Shown here: positions 26,621 through 36,387 of the stretch, one piece after another
Layout of the letters: every line of letters begins with the position of its first letter
How positions within the stretch are numbered: position 1 is the first letter of the stretch
Assembly: GCA_020062665.1 (NCBI GenBank)
Contig: JAGUVW010000022.1
Span: 95,074 to 159,073, forward strand
Direction: 5' to 3'
DNA: 64,000 nt
Origin: Pseudomonadales bacterium
Lineage (GTDB): Bacteria; Pseudomonadota; Gammaproteobacteria; Pseudomonadales; Ketobacteraceae
Made by a program: the position numbers and the translations under genes
Notes under the pieces: generated by a model
Databases searched by the model: none
Told to the model about the DNA's origin: nothing
What the model saw: the letters and a program-made list of their open reading frames with translations, nothing else

Positions 26621-27301
26621 TTATCTTTGTGCAGTCTTCTGCCGCACCACTTGATAGCGGCGTCCCAGATACCAGACTGGCGCACTGATCACGTGCACCA
26701 GTCGCGTGAACGGCACCAGCAGGATCAACGTCATCCCCAGTACGACGTGCAACTTGTAGATGAAGCCCACCGGTTCGATCGCGCTTGCCGCCGCACCGCC
26801 TTGCAGCGTGACGATGTACTGCGCCCAGTCCGCCAGCATCACCATCACCGAGCCATCCAGATGTTGCGTGGACGCGACGATGGTGCCCAGTCCCAGCAAC
26901 AGTTGCGCCAGCAGCAACAGCAGCAGAGTCAGATCCCCCTTGCTCCCGGTATTGCGAATGCGCGGATCCTGCATGCGCCGCAGAATCAACATGCACAGCC
27001 CCGCCAGACACACCAGTCCAAAAAATCCACCGGACACCATCGCCAGCAGCTGTTTGGCTTCGGTGGAAATGACATGATGATAGATCGACGCCGGTGTCAG
27101 CAGCCCCACGAAATGGCCTGCCAGAATAAACAGAATGCCAACGTGAAACAGATTGCTGGCGATGCGGAAATTGCGCGTGCGCAACAGCTGGCTGGAGCCG
27201 GCCTTCCAGGTGTACTGGTCACGATCGAAGCGCGCCCAGCATCCAATCAGGCAGACTGCGATGGCGATGTAGGGATAGATGCCGAAAAAGAATGTATTCA
27301 T
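26621..27301 (-). CDS. narI: Respiratory nitrate reductase gamma subunit NarI
   Basis: A 226-residue integral membrane cytochrome b subunit with five predicted helices, starting MNTFFFGIYPYIAIAVCLIG. Heme-ligand histidines are seen in SNLFHVGILFILAGHFVG and KLHVVLGMTLILLVPFTRLVHV. It oxidises quinol at the periplasmic side and passes electrons through two b hemes to NarH. Length equals that of E. coli NarI. GGAGGA 6 nt before the ATG sets the start; the long upstream frame is a shadow of narJ. Last gene of narK1K2GHJI. Confidence 0.96.
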   Translation of the reverse strand: MNTFFFGIYPYIAIAVCLIGCWARFDRDQYTWKAGSSQLLRTRNFRIASNLFHVGILFILAGHFVGLLTPASIYHHVISTEAKQLLAMVSGGFFGLVCLAGLCMLILRRMQDPRIRNTGSKGDLTLLLLLLAQLLLGLGTIVASTQHLDGSVMVMLADWAQYIVTLQGGAAASAIEPVGFIYKLHVVLGMTLILLVPFTRLVHVISAPVWYLGRRYQVVRQKTAQR

Positions 27302-27321
27302 GCTGAGTTCCTCCGCGCTGA

Positions 27322-28050
27322 TCAGCGGGTTGCAACCTGTGAGTGGGACGGGTGCGGTGGCCGGGTGCCTTCCACCCATTTCACGGCGGCCAGGGAATCG
27401 GCAGGCAGTGGCTGTTGCGCGTTGCAACCACCCGCCTGACCGCCGCCGAACGTGGTGGCTTCTTCTTCCCAGAGTTTGTCCATGGCAGCAGGCGTGTCGT
27501 CGCGCACTTCGGCTTGCACCGTGACCTGCAGTTTTGATGTATCCGTTTGCACCTGACCGATTTCCAGCAGCGCGTCGAACAGCACGGCATAGGGACTTTG
27601 GCGTTCGCGCAACCGGGTGGCCAGCAACGCCAGAATGTGCCCGGCATCGCCGAGCCATTCCTGAATATCACTGAGCGGACGCGAGGCCAGAAATTCCAGA
27701 AACAGCGGAATGTAATCGGGCAATTCCCGTACCGCGATGCTGAACCCGTGACGCTGGTACAGATCCATCAGATCCACCATGGCCTGACCCCGATCACGGG
27801 AATCGCCGTGCACGTGCTCGAACAGCAGCAACGACAGCGAACGGCCACGATCAAACAGCGCGGTGTAATCTTCCTGCGCATCCATTGGATTGCGATCGGT
27901 GAGCATTTTCACAAATGCGATCAATGCATCGGCGGAGCGCGGCAGGGATGTACGGGCCAGCCGGATTTCGGCAATAAGATCATTGCGATGATGCCACAAC
28001 AGCGGATCAGGGTAATCCAGCAGGCGTGAGATGAGCGTGAGAATGCGCAT
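27322..28050 (-). CDS. narJ: Nitrate reductase assembly chaperone NarJ (delta subunit)
   Basis: A 242-residue cytoplasmic chaperone of the TorD/NarJ family. Characteristic segments are LISRLLDYPDPLLW at the N-terminus, ALFDRGRSLSLLLFEHVHGDSRDRGQAMVDL, and PDYIPLFLEFLA. NarJ binds apo-NarG and is required for molybdenum cofactor insertion; it is not part of the final enzyme. The tail is extended and rich in Gly/Pro/His. Start MRILTLI at 28050 overlaps nothing and lies 4 nt after the narH stop with GGAGT upstream. Confidence 0.95.
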   Translation of the reverse strand: MRILTLISRLLDYPDPLLWHHRNDLIAEIRLARTSLPRSADALIAFVKMLTDRNPMDAQEDYTALFDRGRSLSLLLFEHVHGDSRDRGQAMVDLMDLYQRHGFSIAVRELPDYIPLFLEFLASRPLSDIQEWLGDAGHILALLATRLRERQSPYAVLFDALLEIGQVQTDTSKLQVTVQAEVRDDTPAAMDKLWEEEATTFGGGQAGGCNAQQPLPADSLAAVKWVEGTRPPHPSHSQVATR

Positions 28051-28054
28051 GGGA

Positions 28055-29584
28055 TCACTCCATATTCCAGGTTTTGATGATCGCGGAATTGGTTTTGCGT
28101 CCGCCGAACATGTTGACCTCGCTGTTGCCATCGGAACAGCCATTGCCAAACGTGAAACCGCAACCGCCCCGCTCCGGAAACGCGGCCAGCGCTTCTTCCC
28201 GGTGACTGGTGGGAATCACAAAGCGATCTTCGTAATTGGCGATGGCCAGGTAGCGATACATTTCCAGCGCCTGGGATTCGCTCAAGCCGGCCTGTTCCAG
28301 CACCGCCAGATCCTTCACGCCTTCCACCTGGCTGGCACGCATGTAGGCACGCATGGCCAGCATGCGTTCCAGCGCCCGCACAACCGGTCTTTCATCGCCG
28401 GCAGTGAGCAGGTTAGCCAGATACTTCACCGGGATGCGCAGCGATTTCACATCGGGAATCACGCCGCTGGAACCGATATGGCCTGCCTCGTGAGCGGACT
28501 GGATCGGGCTGAGCGGAGGCACGTACCACACCATGGGCAAAGTGCGGTATTCCGGGTGCAGTGGCAGCGCCAGCTTCCAGTCAACCGCCATCTTGTACAC
28601 CGGCGACTGCTGGGCAGCCGTGATCACGCTGTCGGGAATGCCGTCCTTCTTCGCCTGCGCGATGATTCTGTCATCGAAGGGATCGAGGAAAATTTCCAGC
28701 TGCTTCTCGTACAGATCCTGCTCGGAGCCGGACGCTGCCACTTCCTTGATGCGATCAGCGTCGTACAGCAGCACACCCAGATAGCGAATGCGGCCCACGC
28801 AGGTTTCCGAGCATACCGTGGGCAGGCCTGCCTCGATACGCGGATAGCAGAGGATGCATTTCTCTGACTTACCGGACTTCCAGTTGTAGTAGATCTTTTT
28901 GTACGGGCAGCCGGAAATGCACATGCGCCAACCCCGGCATTTATCCTGGTCGATCAGCACAATGCCGTCTTCCTCCCGCTTGTAGATGGCGCCGGAAGGA
29001 CACGCAGCCGCGCAGGTAGGATTGAGGCAGTGCTCACACAGACGCGGCAGGTACATCATGAAGGTATTTTCGAACTGGCCGTAGATATCCTTCTGCACGT
29101 TCTCGAAATTCTGATCCTTGCTGCGCTTGCTGAATTCACCGCCGAGAATTTCTTCCCAGTTGGGGCCGGTTTCGATCTTCTGCATACGCTCGCCAGAAAT
29201 CAGGGAACGCGGTCGCGCGGTGGGTTGATGCTTGGAATCCGGTGCGGTGTGCAGATTCTGGTAATCGAAGGTGAACGGTTCGTAGTAATCGTCGATCTGA
29301 GGCAGATCGGGATTGGCGAAGATATTACCGAGTACCTTGAGCTTGCCGCCGATGCGCGGTTGCAGGGTGCCGTCGGATTTTCGTTCCCAACCGCCTTTCC
29401 ACTTCTTCTGGTTTTCCCATTCATTGGGATAGCCCACGCCAGGTTTGGTTTCGACGTTGTTGAACCAGGCGTATTCCATGCCTTCGCGGGACGTCCAGAC
29501 ATTCTTGCAGGTAACGGAACAGGTGTGACAGCCGATGCATTTGTCCAGGTTCAGCACCATACCGATTTGTGAACGGATTTTCAT
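28055..29584 (-). CDS. narH: Respiratory nitrate reductase beta subunit NarH
   Basis: A 509-residue iron-sulfur protein. Four cysteine clusters are visible: CIGCHTCSVTCKN near residue 16-27, CEHCLNPTCAAACPSGA, CRGWRMCISGCPYKK (where a Trp replaces one Cys, as expected for the [3Fe-4S] cluster) and CILCYPRIEAGLPTVCSETC. It wires electrons from NarI to the NarG molybdenum site on the cytoplasmic face. Size equals E. coli NarH (512). The ATG at 29584 is conventional (MKIRSQIGMVLNLDKCIGCH). Confidence 0.97.
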   Translation of the reverse strand: MKIRSQIGMVLNLDKCIGCHTCSVTCKNVWTSREGMEYAWFNNVETKPGVGYPNEWENQKKWKGGWERKSDGTLQPRIGGKLKVLGNIFANPDLPQIDDYYEPFTFDYQNLHTAPDSKHQPTARPRSLISGERMQKIETGPNWEEILGGEFSKRSKDQNFENVQKDIYGQFENTFMMYLPRLCEHCLNPTCAAACPSGAIYKREEDGIVLIDQDKCRGWRMCISGCPYKKIYYNWKSGKSEKCILCYPRIEAGLPTVCSETCVGRIRYLGVLLYDADRIKEVAASGSEQDLYEKQLEIFLDPFDDRIIAQAKKDGIPDSVITAAQQSPVYKMAVDWKLALPLHPEYRTLPMVWYVPPLSPIQSAHEAGHIGSSGVIPDVKSLRIPVKYLANLLTAGDERPVVRALERMLAMRAYMRASQVEGVKDLAVLEQAGLSESQALEMYRYLAIANYEDRFVIPTSHREEALAAFPERGGCGFTFGNGCSDGNSEVNMFGGRKTNSAIIKTWNME

Positions 29585-29599
29585 ATGCAGAGCCTCCAA

Positions 29600-32500
29600 C
29601 TACAGGGTTTGCAAAGGTTGTGGAAGTTGATCGCCGTTGGGGCCGTCGAGCCAGTCCACCTTGTTCATCTTTCTCACCACCACGAATTCATCACGGTTGG
29701 CACCCACGGTGCCGTAATAGTTGAATCCGTAACTCAGCTGCGCGTAACCGCCGATCATGTGAGTAGGTTTGGTTACGGTGCGAGTCACCGAGTTGTGAAT
29801 GCCGCCCCGTGTGCCAGTGATTTCCGAGCCTGGTGTGTTCACGATTTTTTCCTGGGCGTGGTACATCATCACCATGCCTTCCGGCACCCGTTGGCTCACC
29901 ACTGCGCGACAGGCGATGGCACCGTTGATGTTGAAGACTTCGATCCAGTCATTGTCTTCGATGCCACCTTTTTTCGCGTCGGTTTCGCTCATCCACACGA
30001 TGGGGCCGCCCCGCGACAATGTCAGCATCAGCAGGTTGTCGCTGTAGGTGGAGTGAATGCCCCACTTCTGGTGTGGCGTGATCCAGTTACACACCACTTC
30101 CTTGTTGCCGTTGGGCTTGCGATTCAGGATCGGCGCTACGGTTTTCATGTTCACTGGTGGGCGATAACTGACAAAGCCTTCGCCGAACGCCAGCATCCAT
30201 TTGTGATCCTGGTAGAACTGCTGACGCCCGGTAAGGGTACGCCATGGAATCAATTCATGCACGTTGGTGTAGCCGGCGTTGTAGCTGACATGTTCATCTT
30301 CCAGACCACTCCAGATGGGCGACGAAATGATCTTGCGTGGCTGGGCCTGGATGTCGCGAAAGCGGATTTTTTCCTCGTGTTTGGGTTCCGCCAGATGTCT
30401 GTGATCACGGCCGGTAATCTTGCCCAGCGCTTCCCAGGATTTCACCGCCACGTTGCCGTTGGTTTCCGGCGCCAGACTCAGGATCACTTCTGCGGCGTCG
30501 ATGTCGGTTTCGATTCTGGCGCACCCCTTGCTGACACCTTCTTCAGTCACTTCGTAGTTCAGCCTTTTCAGGAACGCCACTTCATCATCGGTATTCCAGT
30601 TGATGCCCTTGCCACCATTGCCCAGCTTATTCAGCAGCGGGCCGAGCGAAGTGAACTTCTTGTAGGTGTCGGGATAGTTCCGTTCCACCACCACGAAGTT
30701 CGGTGCGGTCTTGTTGGGAATCAGATCGCACTCGCCTTTTTTCCAGTCCTTCACGTCCAGCGCCTGGGCCAGTTCCCCCGGCGTGTCGTGCAGCGTCGGC
30801 ACCGCAACGATGTCCTTCTCGACGCCCAGCACACCCTGCGCCACTTCAGAGAATTTCTTCGCGATCCCTTTGTAGATATCCCAGTCGGTGCGGGATTCCC
30901 AGGCCGGATCTGTGGCGGCTGACAGCGGATGAATGAACGGATGCATGTCCGACGTATTCAGATCGTTCTTTTCATACCAGGTGGCAGTCGGCAACACGAT
31001 GTCGGAATACAGACAGGTGGTGGACATGCGAAAATCCAGCGTCACCAGCAGATCCAGTTTGCCTTCCGGCCCTTTGTCGTGCCATTTCACTTCCAGCGGC
31101 ATTTCGCCACCTTCCTCGCCCAGATCCTTGCCTTGCACGCCATGCTTGGTGCCGAGCAGGTGCTTGAGAAAATATTCATGACCTTTGCCGCTGGAACCCA
31201 ACAGGTTGGAGCGCCAGATAAACAGATTGCGCGGAAAATTTTCCGGCGCGTCGGGATCTTCGCAGGCGAAACTCACCTGGCCGGACTTGAGCTGTTCCAC
31301 CAGATAGTCTTTTGCATCCTTGCCGACGCTGGCTGCAGCTTTGGTCAACTCCAGCGGATTGCACGCAAGCTGGGGCGCACTGGGCAGCCAGCCCATGCGT
31401 TCGGAGCGCACATTGAAATCAATCAGACTGCCTTTCCACTCCTCAGGATCGGCCAGTGGCGACAGAATTTCTTGCACCTGCAGTTTTTCATAACGCCACT
31501 GATCGGTGTGCGCGTAGAAAAACGACGTGCTGTTCATCTGCCGCGGCGGACGGTTCCAGTCCAGCGCAAACGCCAGTGGCGTCCAGCCGGTTTGCGGACG
31601 CAGTTTTTCCTGTCCGACATAATGCGCCCACCCGCCGCCACTCTGGCCCACGCAACCACACATGATCAGCATGTTGATCAGCGCGCGATAATTCATGTCC
31701 ATGTGATACCAGTGGTTCATTGCCGCGCCTACGATGATCATGGAGCGACCCTTGGTCTTGTGGGCGTTGTCGGCAAATTCCCGCGCCACCTGGATCACCC
31801 GTGCGCGCGGCACGCCAGTAATGCTTTCCTGCCAGGCCGGCGTGTACGGCACGTTCTGATCGTAGGATGACGCTACATGCTCACCACCCAGGCCACGGTC
31901 GATGCCGTAATTCGCCACCAGCAAATCGAACACACTGGCCACCAGCGCTGCGCTGCCATCGGCCAGCGTGATTTTCTTCACCGGCACATTGCGCTTGAGA
32001 ATGTCCTGCTGCTTGTTGGCCGTGAAATGCTCGTTCTCGATGCCACCAAAATAGGGAAAGCACACTTCCGCCACGGCATCCTGTTTTCCAAGCAGCGACA
32101 GCTGGAGTTTCACCTCTGCGTCCTGTCCACCTTCGCGGGCTTCCAGATTCCACTTACCCTTGCCACCCTGCTCGCCCCAGCGAAATCCAATCGCGCCATT
32201 GGGCACCACCAGCTGGCCGGAATCCTCGTCGATGGCGATGGTCTTCCACTCCGGATTGTTGGCCTGGCCCAGATTGGCTGCCAGATCGCTCGCACGCAGA
32301 AAGCGGCCACTTTCATGACTGCCATCGGCGCGCTGCTTCAGCAAAACCAGATGCGGCATATCACTGTAGCGGCGACAGTAATCCGTAAAATATTCACTGG
32401 GATTTTGCAGATGGAATTCTTTCAGGATCACATGACCGAACGCCATGCCCAGGGCCGCATCGGTGCCCTGCTTGGGATTGAGCCAGATGTCGGTGAGCTT

Positions 32501-33364
32501 CGCGACTTCGGAATAGTCCGGCGTGATCGACACCGTCTTGGTGCCCTTGTAGCGCACCTCGGTAAAGAAGTGGGCGTCGGGCGTGCGCGTCTGCGGCACG
32601 TTGGAGCCCCAGGCGATGATGTAGTTGGAGTTGTACCAGTCGGCGGATTCCGGCACGTCAGTCTGCTCGCCCCAGATCATCGGTGACGACGGTGGCAGAT
32701 CGCAGTACCAGTCGTAGAAGCTCATGCACACACCGCCGATCAGCGACAGATAACGTGAGCCCGCGGCGTACGACACCATGGACATGGCAGGAATCGGCGA
32801 GAATCCAATGATGCGGTCGGGGCCGTATTTCTTGATCGTGTAGACATTGGCGGCCGCAATGATCTCATTCACTTCGTTCCAGGATGAACGCACAAAGCCG
32901 CCCATGCCGCGCGCCTGCTTGTACTGCTGCGCACGCACCGGATCTTCCACAATCGCACGCCAGGCATCCACCGGCGCATTGTGCTTGCGCAGATCCCGCC
33001 ACAACTGCAGCAGCTTTTTGCGTGCCAGCGGGTACTTCAGACGATTGGCGCTGTACAGATACCAGGAATAACTGGCTCCCCGCTGGCATCCACGGGGTTC
33101 ATGATTGGGCAGATCCGGCCGCGTGCGCGGATAGTCCGTCTGCTGGGTTTCCCAGGTCACCAAACCATTCTTGACGTAGATTTTCCAGCTGCAGGAACCG
33201 GTGCAATTAACACCATGGGTGGAGCGCACCACCTTGTCATGCTGCCAGCGTTGTCGATAGGCATTTTCCCAGGCGCGGCTTTCGTTGGTCACCACACCGT
33301 GACCATCCGCAAAGGTGCCCTGGTTCTTCTTGAAGAACTGCAGGCGATCCAGAAAGTGACTCAT
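29600..33364 (-). CDS. narG: Respiratory nitrate reductase alpha subunit NarG
   Basis: A 1254-residue molybdopterin oxidoreductase (E. coli NarG has 1247). The N-terminal MSHFLDRLQFF helix and the FS0 cluster motif HGVNCTGSCSWKIYVKNGLVTWETQQ are intact. The bis-MGD site lies in the YNSNYIIAWGSNVPQTRTPDAHF region, and the Mo-ligand Asp segment in MSFYDWYCDLPPSSPMIWGEQTD is present. It reduces nitrate to nitrite in the cytoplasm coupled to quinol oxidation by NarI. No twin-arginine leader is needed or seen. Fifty bp downstream of narK2 in a single operon. Confidence 0.98.
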   Translation of the reverse strand: MSHFLDRLQFFKKNQGTFADGHGVVTNESRAWENAYRQRWQHDKVVRSTHGVNCTGSCSWKIYVKNGLVTWETQQTDYPRTRPDLPNHEPRGCQRGASYSWYLYSANRLKYPLARKKLLQLWRDLRKHNAPVDAWRAIVEDPVRAQQYKQARGMGGFVRSSWNEVNEIIAAANVYTIKKYGPDRIIGFSPIPAMSMVSYAAGSRYLSLIGGVCMSFYDWYCDLPPSSPMIWGEQTDVPESADWYNSNYIIAWGSNVPQTRTPDAHFFTEVRYKGTKTVSITPDYSEVAKLTDIWLNPKQGTDAALGMAFGHVILKEFHLQNPSEYFTDYCRRYSDMPHLVLLKQRADGSHESGRFLRASDLAANLGQANNPEWKTIAIDEDSGQLVVPNGAIGFRWGEQGGKGKWNLEAREGGQDAEVKLQLSLLGKQDAVAEVCFPYFGGIENEHFTANKQQDILKRNVPVKKITLADGSAALVASVFDLLVANYGIDRGLGGEHVASSYDQNVPYTPAWQESITGVPRARVIQVAREFADNAHKTKGRSMIIVGAAMNHWYHMDMNYRALINMLIMCGCVGQSGGGWAHYVGQEKLRPQTGWTPLAFALDWNRPPRQMNSTSFFYAHTDQWRYEKLQVQEILSPLADPEEWKGSLIDFNVRSERMGWLPSAPQLACNPLELTKAAASVGKDAKDYLVEQLKSGQVSFACEDPDAPENFPRNLFIWRSNLLGSSGKGHEYFLKHLLGTKHGVQGKDLGEEGGEMPLEVKWHDKGPEGKLDLLVTLDFRMSTTCLYSDIVLPTATWYEKNDLNTSDMHPFIHPLSAATDPAWESRTDWDIYKGIAKKFSEVAQGVLGVEKDIVAVPTLHDTPGELAQALDVKDWKKGECDLIPNKTAPNFVVVERNYPDTYKKFTSLGPLLNKLGNGGKGINWNTDDEVAFLKRLNYEVTEEGVSKGCARIETDIDAAEVILSLAPETNGNVAVKSWEALGKITGRDHRHLAEPKHEEKIRFRDIQAQPRKIISSPIWSGLEDEHVSYNAGYTNVHELIPWRTLTGRQQFYQDHKWMLAFGEGFVSYRPPVNMKTVAPILNRKPNGNKEVVCNWITPHQKWGIHSTYSDNLLMLTLSRGGPIVWMSETDAKKGGIEDNDWIEVFNINGAIACRAVVSQRVPEGMVMMYHAQEKIVNTPGSEITGTRGGIHNSVTRTVTKPTHMIGGYAQLSYGFNYYGTVGANRDEFVVVRKMNKVDWLDGPNGDQLPQPLQTL

Positions 33365-33412
33365 GTTGATTTCCTCTACACCTTGAAATTGAAATCGGTT
33401 GGCCCCTGCCCC

Positions 33413-34780
33413 TCAGCAAGGCACTTCGGCATTCTTGCGCGCATACCAGTACCAGGTGGCCAAAATGCAGCTGACGTAATAAGCCATGAACACATACAGT
33501 GCCGCTTCCGGCCCGCCGGTCCACGCGATCGACGAGCCGTAAGCCTTGGGAATGAAGAACGCGCCATAGGCGGCCAGCGCAGAACTGAAGCCAAGCGTGG
33601 CAGCGGATTCCTTGCCAGCTTCCTTGCGGGCCTGTTCCAGCCTGCTGCTGTCGCCTGCTACGCGACGCTCCCACTCGCTGCGGAAGATCACCGGAATCAT
33701 GCGGAACGTGGAGCCATTGCCAACGCCCGTGGTAACAAACAGAATCATGAACATCGCCAGAAAGCCGTAGAAATTGGCTCCGCCGCCAGATGGCAAAAAG
33801 TACAGCACGCCCAGTACAGCAGCGATCATCACCACGAAGTTCCATAGCGTCACCCGCGCGCCACCGAGCTTGTCCGACAGCCAGCCACCGATGGGACGGA
33901 TCAGCGCACCAACCAACGGGCCAAGAAACGCAAACTTGAGCGCATCCACCTCGGGAAACTGGGTTTTGATCAGCATGGGAAAACCGGCGGCAAATCCGAT
34001 GAAGGAACCGAAGGTAGCGATATAGAGCCAGCTCATCAGCCACTGATGCTTGCGGCGAAAAATAACCGCCTGCTCCTTGAACGAGGCACGGGCTTCGGCC
34101 AGATCATTCATGCCGAACCATGCAGCCACCGTACAGATCAGCAGAAACGGCACCCAGATAAACCCGGCATTCTGCAGAAACAGCACTTCGCCATTCGACA
34201 ACGGCTGACCTGCGCCACTGTAAGTGCCAAAGATGGCACCGGTTATTACCAGTGGCACGATAAACTGCATCACGCTAACACCCAGATTTCCCAGACCGGC
34301 ATTCAGCCCCAGCGCGGTACCCTGCTGGCTTTTAGGATAGAAAAACGAAATGTTCGCCATGCTGGACGCAAAATTGCCACCACCAAAGCCACACAACAGC
34401 GCGATGACCACAAACACTGCGTAAGGCGTTTCCGGATTCTGCACTGCGAAACCCATCCATACGGCGGGAATCAGCAGCGATGCAGTGGAGAGCGTCGTCC
34501 ACTTGCGGCCACCGAAAATAGGCACCATGAAGGAGTAGAAGATTCGCAAGGTAGCGCCCGAAAGCCCTGGCAATGCTGCGAGCCAGAACAACTGATCAGT
34601 GGTGAAGGCAAAGCCGATGGCGTTCAGACGCACGGTGACGGCGCTCCACACCATCCACACTGCAAACGCCAGCAGCAGGCAGGGAATCGAGATCCACAGG
34701 TTGCGCGTGGCAATGCCGCGCCCCTGGTGTTGCCAGAAGCGGGAATCCTCGGGGCGCCATTGGGTGATTACACTTGACAT
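33413..34780 (-). CDS. narK2: Nitrate/nitrite transporter, NarK2-type
   Basis: A 455-residue major facilitator protein of the NNP family with 12 helices. Nitrate signature segments are visible (GFGGGNFASSMANISFFYPKSQQGTALGLNAGLGNLG and GGWLSDKLGGARVT). NarK2-type members exchange nitrate for nitrite. Order in the operon (second transporter, directly before narG) and the longer length relative to its partner both match the P. aeruginosa narK1-narK2 pair; assigning type II is by this analogy. Starts MSSVITQWRPEDSRFW at 34780, 19 nt after the first transporter gene. Confidence 0.92.
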   Translation of the reverse strand: MSSVITQWRPEDSRFWQHQGRGIATRNLWISIPCLLLAFAVWMVWSAVTVRLNAIGFAFTTDQLFWLAALPGLSGATLRIFYSFMVPIFGGRKWTTLSTASLLIPAVWMGFAVQNPETPYAVFVVIALLCGFGGGNFASSMANISFFYPKSQQGTALGLNAGLGNLGVSVMQFIVPLVITGAIFGTYSGAGQPLSNGEVLFLQNAGFIWVPFLLICTVAAWFGMNDLAEARASFKEQAVIFRRKHQWLMSWLYIATFGSFIGFAAGFPMLIKTQFPEVDALKFAFLGPLVGALIRPIGGWLSDKLGGARVTLWNFVVMIAAVLGVLYFLPSGGGANFYGFLAMFMILFVTTGVGNGSTFRMIPVIFRSEWERRVAGDSSRLEQARKEAGKESAATLGFSSALAAYGAFFIPKAYGSSIAWTGGPEAALYVFMAYYVSCILATWYWYARKNAEVPC

Positions 34781-34799
34781 GATGTCTCTCCTGTAACGA

Positions 34800-36098
34800 T
34801 CAGTTGCGCAGTGCACCGGCTTCCGGCAGATCCTGCGGCTGTGCAAGTTCGGGATGTTGTTCTTTTTCCAGTGCGCGGATGGCGGAGTGCATCCAGATCA
34901 ACGACACGCTGACGATCACGAACAGCAGCATGAAACAACTGGTCCATACACCGATCAGGTCATTCAGCACGCCGAACAGGATCGGCAGAATGAATCCACC
35001 CAGCCCGCCGATCATGCCCACTACACCACCGACCGAACCAACCCGATCCGGGTAGTAAACCGGTATGTGCTTGTACACAGCCGCCTTGCCCAGTGACATG
35101 AAGAACCCCAGCACAAACACCAGCGCAGTGAAGGGCACCACACCCAACGCCAGTTCAAAGCGGATGTCCTCCTTCACGCCATGCACGACATACTCAGTGG
35201 CTGGATACGACAGCAGAAAGGTGCAGATCACCGACGCGATAAATGTCCAGTACATCACCTTGCGCGCGCCATACTTGTCCGACCACACGCCACCCAGCAC
35301 ACGGAACAAGGAAGCCGGAATCGAGTAGGCGGCACCGATCAAGCCAGCGGTTTTGATATCCAGGCCGTACACACCAATCAGATAACGGGGCAGCCACAGC
35401 GCCAGCGCCACGAACGCGCCGAACACAAAGAAGTAGTAGAGGGAAAAACGCCACACCTGAATGTTCTTCAAAGGCTCCAGCTGTTTCAGAAAAGGTTCGG
35501 CTTTCACGCCTTCGCGTTTGCGACGCTGCAGATCCGGATCGTCTTCAGTGAGAAACCAGAACAACACCGCAGTGATCACCAGCGCCGCCGCCCACATCTG
35601 CGCTACCGCGTGCCAACCCATCGCCACCATCACCAGCGGCGCCAGAATCTTGGTGACCGCTGCGCCGATATTGCCCATGCCGAAAATACCCAGCGCCGTG
35701 CCCTGCCTTTCCTTGGGGAAGAACCGGCTGACATAGGCAATACCCACCGAGAACGAACCCCCGGCGATGCCAACCCCCAGCGCGCACAGCAGGTACATTT
35801 CATAGGTGTTGACGGTGGTGAGAAGATAGGTTGAAGCAGCCGCGGCCAGCATCACCGACACCAGCACGATGCGACCGCCGATCTGGTCGGTCCAGATCCC
35901 CAGCGCCAGGCGGATCAGTGAGCCCGTTAGGATTGGCATCGCCACCAGCAAACCAAACTGGGTATCGTTGAGGCCGAGCTCTTCTTTGATTTTCACGCCG
36001 ATGATGGCGAAGATCGTCCACACTGCGAAGCAAACCGTGAATGTGAACGTACTGACACTGAGTATCCGGGTTGAACTTCCTGCCACTGCGTGCTGCAT
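34800..36098 (-). CDS. narK1: Nitrate transporter, NarK1-type
   Basis: A 432-residue 12-helix NNP-family transporter. Signature stretches are GVGIAGGSFSVGIAYVSRFFPKERQGTALGIFGMGNIG and GSVGGVVGMIGGLGGF. NarK1-type proteins act as nitrate/proton symporters that start up nitrate respiration. First gene of the operon, with GGAGGGG 3 nt before the ATG at 36098. The FNR-like box and -10 element lie 35-76 bp upstream. Confidence 0.92.
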   Translation of the reverse strand: MQHAVAGSSTRILSVSTFTFTVCFAVWTIFAIIGVKIKEELGLNDTQFGLLVAMPILTGSLIRLALGIWTDQIGGRIVLVSVMLAAAASTYLLTTVNTYEMYLLCALGVGIAGGSFSVGIAYVSRFFPKERQGTALGIFGMGNIGAAVTKILAPLVMVAMGWHAVAQMWAAALVITAVLFWFLTEDDPDLQRRKREGVKAEPFLKQLEPLKNIQVWRFSLYYFFVFGAFVALALWLPRYLIGVYGLDIKTAGLIGAAYSIPASLFRVLGGVWSDKYGARKVMYWTFIASVICTFLLSYPATEYVVHGVKEDIRFELALGVVPFTALVFVLGFFMSLGKAAVYKHIPVYYPDRVGSVGGVVGMIGGLGGFILPILFGVLNDLIGVWTSCFMLLFVIVSVSLIWMHSAIRALEKEQHPELAQPQDLPEAGALRN

Positions 36099-36126
36099 AT
36101 TCCCCTCCACCCCTGCAATCTTTTCA

Positions 36127-36174
36127 GGGCGGACTGTAGAGCTGCACATACCGGATTTAGTTGACTCGCATCAG
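36127..36174 (-). promoter_or_regulatory. FNR/ANR-dependent promoter of narK1K2GHJI
   Basis: On the minus strand, CTGAT-GCGA-GTCAA (36174-36161) matches the FNR consensus TTGAT-N4-ATCAA in 8 of 10 positions. A TACAGT -10-like element lies at 36138-36133. Its inferred start point near 36127 puts the box centre at about -41, the class II activator position. This implies anaerobic induction. No experimental evidence; NarL heptamers upstream could add nitrate control. Confidence 0.55.
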
Positions 36175-36362
36175 CCTTTGCAAAGGCAAAACCATCAGAG
36201 AAAAGTGCCGATACCACCTTGTGGGTAGAACACGTAACCCGTCTAACCAATTGATTGGAAAAGCGTATAATCAAAGACAAGCGAGCATATTGCGGAACAT
36301 TTCCTGCAATGGCAGACAACGGGAGTAGCATCCATCCAGGCAAAGATCCGATACAATGAAAA

Positions 36363-36369
36363 TACCACT
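36363..36369 (+). promoter_or_regulatory. NarL-heptamer-like sequence upstream of narX
   Basis: TACCACT fits the NarL heptamer TACYNMT. It is in the narX-narK1 intergenic gap, 19 nt before the narX start. A single 7-mer can arise by chance, so this is only suggestive. A CCAAT-TG-ATTGG inverted repeat is also in this gap at 36247-36258. Confidence 0.25.
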
Positions 36370-36387
36370 CACAACACGTGAAGACGC

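Noticed and set aside
29585..30922. Plus-strand open frame (445 codons) opposite narG
   Set aside because: Antisense shadow; narG protein motifs are intact over the whole span.
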